Below are positions 8,489 through 16,827 of a stretch of 64,000 bases of DNA, in pieces. Made by a program: the position numbers and the translations under genes. Below the pieces are notes generated by a model that was not told the origin of the DNA, searched no databases, and worked only from the letters and a program-made list of their open reading frames with translations. The number at the start of each line of letters is the position of its first letter. The stretch's first letter is position 1. The stretch covers positions 62,001-126,000 of the forward strand of contig NZ_JALPRR010000005.1 of assembly GCF_023630205.1 (NCBI RefSeq). The letters are read 5' to 3'. The DNA comes from Pontibacter ruber. GTDB taxonomy: Bacteria > Bacteroidota > Bacteroidia > Cytophagales > Hymenobacteraceae.

Positions 8489-11400
8489 ATGAAAAAACTA
8501 TTACTGTTATGTTTTTGCTTGGTTTCGGTACTGCTACAGCAGGCCATGGCCCAGGTAAGAGCTATTACCGGTAGAGTGACGGACGCCTCTACCAACCAAC
8601 CGCTGCCAGGGGTAGCAGTATTGGTGAAAGGCACATCAGCAGGAACTGCCACCGGGGCTGATGGTACTTATTCCCTTAACGTACCTGAAGGAGGCACAAC
8701 GCTTGTATTTCGCTTCCTTGGTTATACTACAATCGAGCGCGCCATCGGAAATCAGGCAACCATCGACGTTGGCTTACCAGTGGACAACCAGAAGCTGGAA
8801 GAAGTGGTTGTAACTGCGTTGGGCTTTAAAGAAGATAAAGACAAGGTTGGCTCTTCTACCAGCCAGGTATCTGGTGCGCGCGTGGCCCAGTCAGGTGAAA
8901 CAAGTGCTGTAACCGGTCTGAGTGGTAAAGCTTCCGGTGTTCAGATAACAAGATCATCCGGTGACCCGGGTGCCGCTGCTTACATTCAGATCCGTGGCCA
9001 AAGTACAATTACAAACTCCGTACAACCTCTCGTTATCATCGACGGTGTTCCTGTGAGCAATAGCTCACTTGGCTCAGGCGTTGGTGGAGTAGTGCAGCAG
9101 TCTCGCTTAAACGACATCAACCCGAACGATATTGCTTCTGTTCAGATCCTGAAAGGGGCCTCTGCTGCTGCTCTCTGGGGATCGCGTGCGGCCAATGGTG
9201 TGATGGTAATCACAACCAAAAAAGGCCAGTCGGGTAAAGGTAAGATCAATATTGGGTATGACGTTACCTACTCTCTGGATAAGATCAGCTACACCCATGA
9301 CCTGCAGGATACATATGGTCAGGGATTGGGAGGTGTTTACTCTCCTGCATCGGCGTATTCTTTTGGCGATAAGGTGGCAAGCAGATCCGGAGGTGCTGAC
9401 GAGGTTGATAAGTCAGGCCAAAAGTTTGTAGCGCAGGATGGTACAGAATACTATCCAATCACTAAGAAAAACGACCGTTCTACTTTCCTGGATGAGAACT
9501 TCGATGCTGTATTTCAGAACGGACACTTCCTGGAGCAGAACCTGAGCTTTAGCGGAGGTGACCAGGACGGTAACTTCTTCGCCAGCATCTCTGACCTGAA
9601 CCAGGAAGGTATTATCCGCAATAACAGCGACTATCGCAGAACCACTGCCCGCATCAATGCTGAAAAAAGGCTAGCTCCGTCATTTAAGGCAAGTGGTAAT
9701 GTAACTTACTCTAAAATTGGCTCTAACCGTATACAGCAGGGTTCTAACACCTCTGGTTTATACTTGGGTTATCTGCGCAACGCACCTGACTTCGATATCA
9801 GAGATTATAAAGGTACTTACTTTAATGCCGGTGGTGATGCGTTCCTGAACAGACACCGTTCCTATAGAAGATACCTTGGCAACAACCCTAACCCGATCTA
9901 TAACAACCCGCTCTGGACGATTAATGAACAGCAGAATACAAGTGATGTAGACCGTGTATTGGGCTCTTTTGAGTTGAACTACGAACCTACTACGTGGCTG
10001 AACTTCATTGCACGTGCCGGTGCTGACCATTATACTGACCAGCGCTTAACGTTCTTCCCTTTTAACTCTGCAGAAAACGGGGGTAACGGATTGGGAACAG
10101 AGCAAACGATTGCTGAAACGCAACTGAATGCTGACTTCATCGCGCGTGCCAACCATACATTTGGCGATCAGTTTACCGGGTCTTTCCTGGTAGGTATGAA
10201 CCTGAACCAGCGAACCTACAATGAAATAGGTGGTACATACCGAAACTTCATCCTGGGACAGGATATCAGCAACTTCTCTAATGCAACCAATGAGAATACA
10301 ACGCCATTCGACTATGAGTCTACCCGTCGTAACTCTGCTGGCTATGCAACAGCTACCTTTGGCTTCAACGACATGCTATACCTGAATGCATCAGGCAGAC
10401 TGGAAGCAGCTTCTACGTTTGGCTCACAGGCAAAAAGCGCATTCTTCTATCCTTCAGCTGATGTTGCTTTCCAGTTCAGCAAACTTGCACCGTTTGCAAA
10501 CAGCAAGATACTGAGCTTTGGTAAATTACGTGCAGGCTATGGCGAAGTGGGTGTTGAACCTGGACCTTATTTGACGACAGATGACTGGGTACCTGCTTTC
10601 TTCGGTGAGAGCTGGGGCCCTGGCCTGGATGCCAATGCCTATGCAGGAGCATTTATAAGAAATGATGTGAAAGGCAACCCGGAACTGAAACCGGAACGCA
10701 AGAAAGAGCTTGAATTTGGTACAGACCTGCGTTTCTTCGCTGATCGCCTGACATTAGGTGCCACCTACTATAAAAACAAGACAGTAGATGCCATCTTTAA
10801 CCTTCCTGTTTCTCCTTCCTCAGGCTATTTGAATAAAACGGACAATGCAGCGACGCTTGAGAACAGAGGTATTGAACTGGAATTTGACGGTCTGATTTTA
10901 AAATCAGAAGACTTCTCGTGGAACATAGGTGGTAACTGGTCCAGAAACCGCAACGAGGTTACAGACCTTAGAGGCGTAGAATCACTCTTCTTAGCCGGCT
11001 TTACTGGTGTGTCTTCAAGAGCTGTTGAAGGCCAGCCTGTTGGTGTGCTGTGGGGCGTTGGCTACGAGCGCAACGAAGACGGTACTATTGCCACAGACGA
11101 GTTTGGTTTCCCGCTGTCTGCTAGTACGGAAAGTGTGATTGGTGACCCTAACCCGGATTGGAGAGGTGGCCTGAACACAAGGCTGAACTACAAAGGCTTT
11201 AGCTTTTATACCTTGTTTGAGTTCTCCCAGGGTGGTGATATCTGGGCAGGTACAGAGGGCGTACTACGTAACTTTGGTACCTCAGCCTACACAGACGTAG
11301 AGACTACGCTGTCTGCACAGCAGGCAGGTTCCACTTATCTATATGGTGGCAAGTTAGTTTCTGATGTATATACTCCGAATGCAGATGGTAGCTATACTTT

Positions 11401-11758
11401 CCGTGGCAGGTTGGAAGATTTCGGAGGCGGCCCGGTTGCATTGGACCAGAGTTACTTTACAACCATAGGCGGTGGCTTTGCGGCTAACGGGGAGCAGTTT
11501 ATCCAGGATGCCTCCTGGTCCCGCATAAGAGAGATGACCCTTTCTTATACACTCACCAGCGAGGGCTTCAGAAATCTAACCAGGCTACAGTCGGTGCAGT
11601 TCTCTTTAACAGGCCGCAACCTGGCCATCTGGTCAAAAGAGTTTAAAGGTGTTGATCCGGAGACAAACCTGACCGGTACAGGCAACGGCCGTGGTCTTGA
11701 GTATTTTAACAACCCTGGTACAAAGTCGTTCCTGGCCTCTATCAGAGTTAATTTTTAA
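8489..11758 (+). CDS. SusC/RagA-family TonB-linked outer membrane transporter
   Basis: The third SusC has 1089 residues: signal peptide (1-22, QQAMAQ), CarboxypepD_reg-like domain (25-108), EEVVVTALG linker, plug (about 115-240, with IQIRGQSTI, LVIIDGVPV and SVQILKGASAAALWGSRAANGVMVITTKKG), then the barrel, ending in a FLASIRVNF strand. The plug and barrel are clearly different from units 1 and 2 (for example the VQQSRLNDINPNDI loop and a different C-terminus), so the substrate is probably different, while the N-terminal module is almost the same as at 3014. The partner SusD starts 20 bp downstream. Confidence 0.97.
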   Translation: MKKLLLLCFCLVSVLLQQAMAQVRAITGRVTDASTNQPLPGVAVLVKGTSAGTATGADGTYSLNVPEGGTTLVFRFLGYTTIERAIGNQATIDVGLPVDNQKLEEVVVTALGFKEDKDKVGSSTSQVSGARVAQSGETSAVTGLSGKASGVQITRSSGDPGAAAYIQIRGQSTITNSVQPLVIIDGVPVSNSSLGSGVGGVVQQSRLNDINPNDIASVQILKGASAAALWGSRAANGVMVITTKKGQSGKGKINIGYDVTYSLDKISYTHDLQDTYGQGLGGVYSPASAYSFGDKVASRSGGADEVDKSGQKFVAQDGTEYYPITKKNDRSTFLDENFDAVFQNGHFLEQNLSFSGGDQDGNFFASISDLNQEGIIRNNSDYRRTTARINAEKRLAPSFKASGNVTYSKIGSNRIQQGSNTSGLYLGYLRNAPDFDIRDYKGTYFNAGGDAFLNRHRSYRRYLGNNPNPIYNNPLWTINEQQNTSDVDRVLGSFELNYEPTTWLNFIARAGADHYTDQRLTFFPFNSAENGGNGLGTEQTIAETQLNADFIARANHTFGDQFTGSFLVGMNLNQRTYNEIGGTYRNFILGQDISNFSNATNENTTPFDYESTRRNSAGYATATFGFNDMLYLNASGRLEAASTFGSQAKSAFFYPSADVAFQFSKLAPFANSKILSFGKLRAGYGEVGVEPGPYLTTDDWVPAFFGESWGPGLDANAYAGAFIRNDVKGNPELKPERKKELEFGTDLRFFADRLTLGATYYKNKTVDAIFNLPVSPSSGYLNKTDNAATLENRGIELEFDGLILKSEDFSWNIGGNWSRNRNEVTDLRGVESLFLAGFTGVSSRAVEGQPVGVLWGVGYERNEDGTIATDEFGFPLSASTESVIGDPNPDWRGGLNTRLNYKGFSFYTLFEFSQGGDIWAGTEGVLRNFGTSAYTDVETTLSAQQAGSTYLYGGKLVSDVYTPNADGSYTFRGRLEDFGGGPVALDQSYFTTIGGGFAANGEQFIQDASWSRIREMTLSYTLTSEGFRNLTRLQSVQFSLTGRNLAIWSKEFKGVDPETNLTGTGNGRGLEYFNNPGTKSFLASIRVNF

Positions 11759-11778
11759 TACATCAACTAAATACACTT

Positions 11779-13236
11779 ATGAAAAAGATACTTAGATATA
11801 TATCAATCTTCTCACTGGCTGTATCCGTGATGGGATGCGAGAGCTTTGTGGATGGCTTTGAAGAAGATCCGAATAACCCAAGCGGGAAATCTGTTGATGT
11901 AAACAACATGATTCAGGGGGTGATGCTTGCCGATGCGCTGCTCCATGAAGGTGAAATGGCGCGTCTGACCGGTATGTGGACCAATCAGTTCACCGGCGTT
12001 GACAGGCAGTATGTAAACCTGAATGAATACCGGGTTTCTGCCGGTGATTTTGACAGCCCATGGTCTACGATGTACTACGGCACTATTGCGCAGGCTCGCT
12101 TGGCTAAGAAAAAAGCAAGAGCTGAGCTAAACCCGAAGGTAGAGGGGGTAGCGCAGGTACTAGAGGCGCATGCTGCCGGAACGGCTGCTGCGTTGTTTGG
12201 GGATGTGCCGTTCTCGGAAGTGACCGTATCAGAAACTCCTGTTTTCGATCCGCAGGAAGAAGTGTATAACAGCGTACAGGTGCTACTGGACTCTGCTATC
12301 ACCAACCTTGAGCTGAACAAAGGTATACTTAAAGCAGAAAAGGACCTCTACTACACGGGAAATGCACAGAACTGGGCACGCGTTGCTTATACCTTGAAAG
12401 CGCGCTACTACCTGCACACCGGCGACTATGCCAAGGCAGAAGAAGCAGCTTTAAAAGGTATTTCTTCTCCTGAAGGAAACATGGTTACGCCGCATGGTGA
12501 AGCCTACTACAGCCTGAACGTTTTCTATTCGTTCGGCCAGTCTGAGCGCGTGGGTTATATGACAGCAGAAAACGCATTTGCGCCGCTGTTGCTTGATCCG
12601 GCTCAACAAGGCACCTTCGCGAAGAACCGTAACAATGCTAAAACAGACGAAACCGGTCGTTTTAACTTTTACTACACCGGCGAGGATGGAGCTTATGATC
12701 TCAACTATGCTGATACAACAGCTTACGGATACAATCAAGGATACTCTATGGTGACCTACGCTGAAACACAACTTATCATAGCTGAGGCGCGTGTAAGACA
12801 AGGCAACGTAAACGGAGCTATAGATGCCCTAAATGCACGTAGAACCGCTCTAAACGCAATATATGGCAGACCAGCAGTACCTGCAGTTCCTGCAACACCA
12901 ACGACACCAGAGGTGCCAGCCATTCCGGAGTACAAGCCATACCAGATGTTTACGCTTGAAGATTTTGCTATAGGCGGTATTGAAAACAACGGTTCACTCT
13001 CTCCGGAGCAGGCCTTACTTATGGAAATTATGGAGGAGCGTTATGTTACATTTATTGGGAACATAGAGGCTTTCAATGATGCCAGAAGAACGGATAACCT
13101 GCTGGGTATTCCTGTTAAAGGAACTGCCAACAAATTGCCGGAGCGTTTCCTTTATCCACAAAACGAGGTAAACTCCAACCCTAATACTCCAAATCCGCTT
13201 CCTGATTTGTACGAGCCTACCGCTCTTAACAAATAG
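11779..13236 (+). CDS. SusD/RagB-family outer membrane nutrient-binding lipoprotein with Pro-rich insert
   Basis: This 485-residue SusD partner of the SusC at 8489 has the signal MKKILRYISIFSLAVSVMGC, with the acylated Cys at residue 20, and the EEDPNNPSG motif right after. The body shows the SusD helical repeats (for example WARVAYTLKARYYLHTGDYAKAEEAAL, ~195-221) and the AETQLIIAEARVRQGNVNGAIDALNARR TPR near residues 328-355. Just after this lies a Pro/Ala/Val-rich insert (PAVPAVPATPTTPEVPAIP, ~363-381) absent from the two other SusD proteins of the window. The sequence is distant from SusD1 and SusD2, as expected from its divergent SusC. Confidence 0.93.
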   Translation: MKKILRYISIFSLAVSVMGCESFVDGFEEDPNNPSGKSVDVNNMIQGVMLADALLHEGEMARLTGMWTNQFTGVDRQYVNLNEYRVSAGDFDSPWSTMYYGTIAQARLAKKKARAELNPKVEGVAQVLEAHAAGTAAALFGDVPFSEVTVSETPVFDPQEEVYNSVQVLLDSAITNLELNKGILKAEKDLYYTGNAQNWARVAYTLKARYYLHTGDYAKAEEAALKGISSPEGNMVTPHGEAYYSLNVFYSFGQSERVGYMTAENAFAPLLLDPAQQGTFAKNRNNAKTDETGRFNFYYTGEDGAYDLNYADTTAYGYNQGYSMVTYAETQLIIAEARVRQGNVNGAIDALNARRTALNAIYGRPAVPAVPATPTTPEVPAIPEYKPYQMFTLEDFAIGGIENNGSLSPEQALLMEIMEERYVTFIGNIEAFNDARRTDNLLGIPVKGTANKLPERFLYPQNEVNSNPNTPNPLPDLYEPTALNK

Positions 13237-13298
13237 AAGTTGATAGTATAGCAAAGGTTAAAAGCTTATTAAATAGTAATTTTAGTTTTCTCACAATT

Positions 13299-13328
13299 AA
13301 AGGCTTCCGGTTACCGGAGGCCTTTTTT
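13299..13328. terminator. Convergent terminator, SusCD unit 3 / methyltransferase gene
   Basis: A 12-bp stem (13299-13310 with 13314-13325, one G-T pair, TTA loop) is followed by T's on the + strand and preceded by A's, so it can act in both directions. It touches the stop codon of the minus-strand gene at 13327. Confidence 0.85.
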
Positions 13329-14043
13329 ATTTATAGATCAGAAACACCGCCGGCTGCTTGTGTATATCCGGCAACTGGTTCTTCCAATCAGCTATGGTTT
13401 TGGTCTGGATGAGTTCGTGCTCGGGCGAGGTGATGTTGGCAGCGATGCAGAGGCGGGTAGAGCCGCTGAGTGTTTGTACCAGGTCTTCGAGCAGCTTGTT
13501 GTTGCGGTAGGGCGTTTCCATGAAGATCTGGGTCTGGTCGCGCTGCAGCATTTCTTTTTCGAGGTTACGTAGCGCCTGCAGGCGTGGGCCTTTTTCGATG
13601 GGTAGGTAGCCATGGAAGGCAAAACGCTGGCCGTTGAAGCCGCTTCCCATCAAGCTCAGAAGTATAGCAGACGGACCGGCGAAAGGCACCACTTTTATAC
13701 TTTTCTGATGTGCATACTTAACCACTTCGGCACCCGGATCGGCGATGCCCGGGCAACCTGCTTCGGATATGATGCCGGCATCTATGCCTTGCTCCAGCAA
13801 CGGCTTTAGCGATGCCTGTACCTGAGCGGGGGTGGCGTCTTTATCTATCTGTAAAAAATTCAGTTGCTCGATTATTAGCTCCGGGCAAATGCTCTTAACG
13901 TAACGGCGTGCCGTGCGCAGGTTCTCCACGATGAAATAGGTAAGGCGGCGCACTGTGTCCTTTACCTGTGGTGATATCACCTGGTCGGCGGTGTCTTCAG
14001 CAAGTATGGTCGGTATCAGGTATAAGGTGCCGGTCTTTTTCAT
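13327..14043 (-). CDS. rsmI: RsmI-like SAM-dependent methyltransferase (tetrapyrrole methylase fold)
   Basis: I start the protein at the ATG at 14043 (238 residues), not at the upstream ATG at 14112, because MKKTGTLYLIPTILAE is where the family's first strand begins and a -7 box lies just upstream. The motif EAGCPGIADPG (94-104) corresponds to the RsmI DAG-P-ISDPG loop; PFAGPSAILLSLMGSGFNGQRFAFHGYLP and the ETPYRN segment follow the same order as in RsmI, which 2'-O-methylates C1402 of 16S rRNA. At 238 residues it is shorter than classic RsmI (~285), missing the C-terminal extension, so it belongs to the short branch common in Bacteroidota and its target is less certain. It is transcribed alone, convergent with SusCD unit 3. 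Confidence 0.8.
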   Translation of the reverse strand: MKKTGTLYLIPTILAEDTADQVISPQVKDTVRRLTYFIVENLRTARRYVKSICPELIIEQLNFLQIDKDATPAQVQASLKPLLEQGIDAGIISEAGCPGIADPGAEVVKYAHQKSIKVVPFAGPSAILLSLMGSGFNGQRFAFHGYLPIEKGPRLQALRNLEKEMLQRDQTQIFMETPYRNNKLLEDLVQTLSGSTRLCIAANITSPEHELIQTKTIADWKNQLPDIHKQPAVFLIYK

Positions 14044-14047
14044 AGCG

Positions 14048-14055
14048 CAAAGGTA
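14048..14055 (-). promoter_or_regulatory. -7 element TACCTTTG of the methyltransferase gene
   Basis: An exact TAnnTTTG match on the minus strand ends only 4-5 bp before the ATG at 14043, so the transcript would start at or next to the start codon (leaderless). No clear -33 TTG is visible. Confidence 0.5.
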
Positions 14056-14058
14056 GGG

Positions 14059-14094
14059 GTTAATTGCTGATTGTTGAATGGCTAAATTGTTGAA
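14059..14094. repeat. Degenerate word spacer (AACAATTTAGC / AACAATCAGC family)
   Basis: On the minus strand this reads as strings of related words (TTCAACAATTTAGCC, ATTCAACAATCAGC, AATTAAC). The same words occur at 59477-59512 before fadA, 45 kb away. Confidence 0.6.
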
Positions 14095-14110
14095 GGGCCG
14101 CCAAAAACAC

Positions 14111-14142
14111 AAACAGCCACGGCGTTGTGACAGTGGCTGTTT
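14111..14142. terminator. Hairpin between methyltransferase and hydrolase genes
   Basis: A perfect 10-bp stem AAACAGCCAC/GTGGCTGTTT (14111-14120 with 14133-14142), loop of 12. It is the only terminator-like structure after the hydrolase gene that ends at 14288, though it is 145 bp away and the A/T flanks are short. Confidence 0.45.
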
Positions 14143-14149
14143 GGTTGCC

Positions 14150-14282
14150 TGGATCAGGATTAACAGGACAACTTAGGATGTACAGAATTATAAAGTATAA
14201 ACTTGCATTACTCCCTTACTCTCTGCTATTGCTCATTAAGGTTATCCTGTTAATCTCCAAGAATCCTGAAAACCTGATTCAG
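14150..14282. repeat. Inverted degenerate spacer (CAGGATTAACAGGA family)
   Basis: The left arm (14150-14178, GGATCAGGATTAACAGGA) is imperfectly complementary to the right arm (14241-14282, TTATCCTGTTAATC ... AATCCTGA ... CCTGATTCAG). Between the arms lies one AAGTATA heptamer. A reading frame at 14127-14519 runs through it but I do not consider it coding. Confidence 0.6.
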
Positions 14283-14287
14283 AAAGA

Positions 14288-15058
14288 TCAGTCAGTGCTC
14301 AGGAACCTTGTAACCAGTTCGTATACTTTATCCGGAGCTTCGGCATGCACCCAGTGGCCTGCTTCCGGTATGGTTTCTACTTCTACCAGCGTGAACAGGT
14401 GCTCGATGCTGCCGTATACGTCTTCTGGTTTTATATACCTTGACCTGCCTCCTTTGATAAAGAGGGTGCTTTTTTTGAAAGGCGTATCAGAGGTGATGGG
14501 AGCGGCTATCTTCTCGTAATTCTTCTCAATGGCGTCCAGGTTCATGCGCCAGTCGAAGGTGTTGTCTTCTTTGCGGTACAGGTTCTTCATCAGAAACAGG
14601 CGCACTTCGTCTTCATGTATAGTTTTGGCTAGTTGCGCATCTACCTCGCTCCGACTTGTTACGGTGCTCAGGTCCACCGACTGCAAGGCATCAATGATCT
14701 CGTCGTGGTGCGGCGGATACGCTTTGGGGGCAATGTCTACCACAATCAGTTTGGTAAGGCGGGTAGGATACTTCAGCGCATAGTTCATGGCTACTTTGCC
14801 GCCCATGGAGTGGCCCATAATGGCCGGTGTGGGTATTTGTAGCTCATCTACCAGCTCCAGTACGTCAGCGGCCATAACATCGTAGTTGTGCAGATCGTCG
14901 TGTGGGGAGCGGCCGTGGTTGCGCAGGTCTACCAGGAACACGTTGTAATGCTCAGCCAGGCGCCTGGCCAGGGTCTGCCAGTTATCGGATGTGCCAAACA
15001 AACCGTGCAGTATAATCAGCGGCTGCCCGTGGCCCATCTCTCGGTAGTGTAGTTTCAT
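14288..15058 (-). CDS. Alpha/beta hydrolase (YbfF-like esterase)
   Basis: This cytoplasmic hydrolase of 256 residues has no signal peptide. The oxyanion-region motif LHGLFGTSDNW lies at 18-28, the nucleophile elbow GHSMGG puts the catalytic Ser at 84, and the His is in EAGHWVHAEAP near the C-terminus; RNHGRSPH (47-53) is typical of the YbfF branch of esterases, which cleave short acyl esters or thioesters. It lies downstream of the pdxJ-mnmH-selD group on the same strand, separated from the preceding gene by a 69-bp spacer, so it may be transcribed with them or alone. The physiological substrate is not predictable. Confidence 0.88.
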   Translation of the reverse strand: MKLHYREMGHGQPLIILHGLFGTSDNWQTLARRLAEHYNVFLVDLRNHGRSPHDDLHNYDVMAADVLELVDELQIPTPAIMGHSMGGKVAMNYALKYPTRLTKLIVVDIAPKAYPPHHDEIIDALQSVDLSTVTSRSEVDAQLAKTIHEDEVRLFLMKNLYRKEDNTFDWRMNLDAIEKNYEKIAAPITSDTPFKKSTLFIKGGRSRYIKPEDVYGSIEHLFTLVEVETIPEAGHWVHAEAPDKVYELVTRFLSTD

Positions 15059-15063
15059 GTCTT

Positions 15064-15100
15064 CAGTGAACAGTAAATCAATTATCAGTAAACAGTAATA
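15064..15100. repeat. Degenerate word spacer (ATCAGTAAACAGTAA family)
   Basis: The related words AGTGAACAGTAAATCA and TTATCAGTAAACAGTAA fill the gap directly upstream of the hydrolase start at 15058. This is the same style of spacer as the other repeat entries but with different words. Confidence 0.5.
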
Positions 15101-15127
15101 AGCTTACGGGAGAAGTTGTATTGTTGG

Positions 15128-15760
15128 TTAATGGATAGACTTTTTACTGGATATTTGCCACAGGCTAAGTATTACAAGTAATAGCAATATCGTGAGAGCT
15201 GGCCAAAGTGCAGCCGCCCCAGAACGGTAAGGGGACAGATGGTATTCAATCTTTTCAGACAGCGTCATATAATCGTAAGGGTCATAGGAGTGGTAAACAT
15301 CCGGAGTGCCACAAACAAATAGGTATGGAGTATCTTCTTTTGGTTCTGGTTTTTTCAAGACCCAGATACTGTTATCATAAATAGCAAAATACCTAATGCT
15401 GTCCTGCTTGAAAAAATTTAAGAGGCTTACAAAGGAGCCATAGGAAGCAGAATCCTGAAAGATAAAGCGTATGCCATTAACCGTATCTGTTTCCTGATAC
15501 ATCTGCCGGATAAATGCTTGGGTGTTTTTGATGGCAGGCACATCTTGACCACTATTTCCGGTAAGTATAATTTCTTTGTAATTCCTTACTGGAAAAGGGA
15601 AATGCTCTTCAAGATCGGGGTGCCAAGCATTCACCTCTATAAGCCGCGTATCTAAATTTCTCAGCTCATCCTTTCCAAAATAAACCAACATCAGAGGCAC
15701 CAGGATCAAACTGGTCAATCCCGGTACATAGTATAATTTTCTATACTTGCCTCTGCGCAT
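15128..15760 (-). CDS. Hypothetical protein with terminal membrane segments
   Basis: I do not recognise this 210-residue protein. It has one hydrophobic helix near the N-terminus (about residues 12-28, VPGLTSLILVPLMLVYF) and one near the C-terminus (about 184-204, ALWPALTILLLLVILSLW), with a soluble domain of ~150 residues between them, probably periplasmic. Short basic tails flank both helices. The soluble part has an alternating strand/helix look (KEIILTGN, GIRFIFQDSASYGSFVSLL, YFAIYDNSIWVLKKP). It starts 9 bp after the selD stop, so it is probably co-transcribed with pdxJ-mnmH-selD, although nothing suggests a selenium role. Confidence 0.75.
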   Translation of the reverse strand: MRRGKYRKLYYVPGLTSLILVPLMLVYFGKDELRNLDTRLIEVNAWHPDLEEHFPFPVRNYKEIILTGNSGQDVPAIKNTQAFIRQMYQETDTVNGIRFIFQDSASYGSFVSLLNFFKQDSIRYFAIYDNSIWVLKKPEPKEDTPYLFVCGTPDVYHSYDPYDYMTLSEKIEYHLSPYRSGAAALWPALTILLLLVILSLWQISSKKSIH

Positions 15761-15769
15761 ACTTTTCGC

Positions 15770-16822
15770 CTAGATTACTCTTATCAGCTTTTCTCCGTTT
15801 TCGCGTTCTTTCAGCACTCCCAGCGGCTGCAGCTCTAATCCATACTTTTGAAACACCTGCAGTACCTCTTCGCGTCCGGCCGGGTCTACGGCTACCAGCA
15901 GGCCGCCGCTAGTCTGCGGGTCGCAGAGCAGGTGCTTCTGGTCTGGGGAAAGGTCTGCTATTTTGTGGCCGTAGCTGTCGAAGTTGCGGTGCGTACCGCC
16001 CGGTATGGCTTTCTGTGCCAGGTACTCCAGCGCCTCCGATATAACCGGTACTTTGTCGAAGTATACTTCTGCACTCAGGTTGCTGCCTTCGCACATCTCT
16101 GAAAGGTGGCCCAGCAAACCGAAACCAGTTACGTCGGTCATGGCTTTTACCTGTGGTAGCTGGCCGAGCTCCGCTCCGATCTTGTTGAGCTGCATCATTT
16201 GCTGCGGCGCCAGGTGTGCGTGCTCCGGCTTAAGTATGGCTTTTTTCTGTGCCGTGGTAAGTATACCAACACCCAGCGGCTTGGTCAGGTACAGCTCGCA
16301 GCCTGCCGTGGCGGTATCGTTGCGTTTTAGGTTGGGGATGTCGAGCATGCCGGTTACGGCCAAACCAAAGATCGGCTCCGGGCTGTCGATGCTGTGGCCG
16401 CCGGCCAGTGGTATACCGGCTTCATGGCATATGCTGCGGCTGCCTTCAATTACGCGCTTGGCTACTTCTGGTGCCAGTTTATCCACGGGCCAACCCAACA
16501 CGGCAATAGCCATCATAGGCGTGCCGCCCATAGCGTATACATCCGAAATGGCGTTGGCCGAGGCGATACGGCCAAAGTCGTAGGCGTCGTCTACGATTGG
16601 CATAAAGAAGTCGGTGGTGCTGATCACGGCGCGGCCGTTGCCGATATCGTACACGGCGGCGTCGTCGCGGGAACTGTTGCCCACCAGCAGGTTCTTGTTC
16701 TCGGGATAACTTACCTCCGTGTGCAGGATGGCGTCGAGCACCTTGGGGGATATTTTGCAGCCGCAGCCGGCGCCGTGGCTGTACTGGGTCAGTTTTATGT
16801 CTTGTGAGGTTGTCTCTTCCAT
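15770..16822 (-). CDS. selD: Selenide, water dikinase (selenophosphate synthetase)
   Basis: SelD makes selenophosphate from selenide and ATP, the selenium donor for tRNA 2-selenouridine and for selenocysteine. At 350 residues the length is standard. The N-terminal [17 protein letters not shown] block matches the family nearly word for word: catalytic Cys20 (in some species selenocysteine, here an ordinary TGC Cys) and Lys23. Further marks are [17 protein letters not shown] (AIR-synthase fold, metal/ATP site), [23 protein letters not shown] and the [13 protein letters not shown] block. It starts 5 bp after the mnmH stop, so the two are one transcript, pointing to selenouridine formation as its main use here. 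Confidence 0.97.
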   Translation of the reverse strand: MEETTSQDIKLTQYSHGAGCGCKISPKVLDAILHTEVSYPENKNLLVGNSSRDDAAVYDIGNGRAVISTTDFFMPIVDDAYDFGRIASANAISDVYAMGGTPMMAIAVLGWPVDKLAPEVAKRVIEGSRSICHEAGIPLAGGHSIDSPEPIFGLAVTGMLDIPNLKRNDTATAGCELYLTKPLGVGILTTAQKKAILKPEHAHLAPQQMMQLNKIGAELGQLPQVKAMTDVTGFGLLGHLSEMCEGSNLSAEVYFDKVPVISEALEYLAQKAIPGGTHRNFDSYGHKIADLSPDQKHLLCDPQTSGGLLVAVDPAGREEVLQVFQKYGLELQPLGVLKERENGEKLIRVI

Positions 16823-16827
16823 GGTTG

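Noticed and set aside
14127..14519. Plus-strand frame of 130 codons
   Set aside because: It runs through the inverted spacer and then antisense through the hydrolase gene; it has no domain or coding character.
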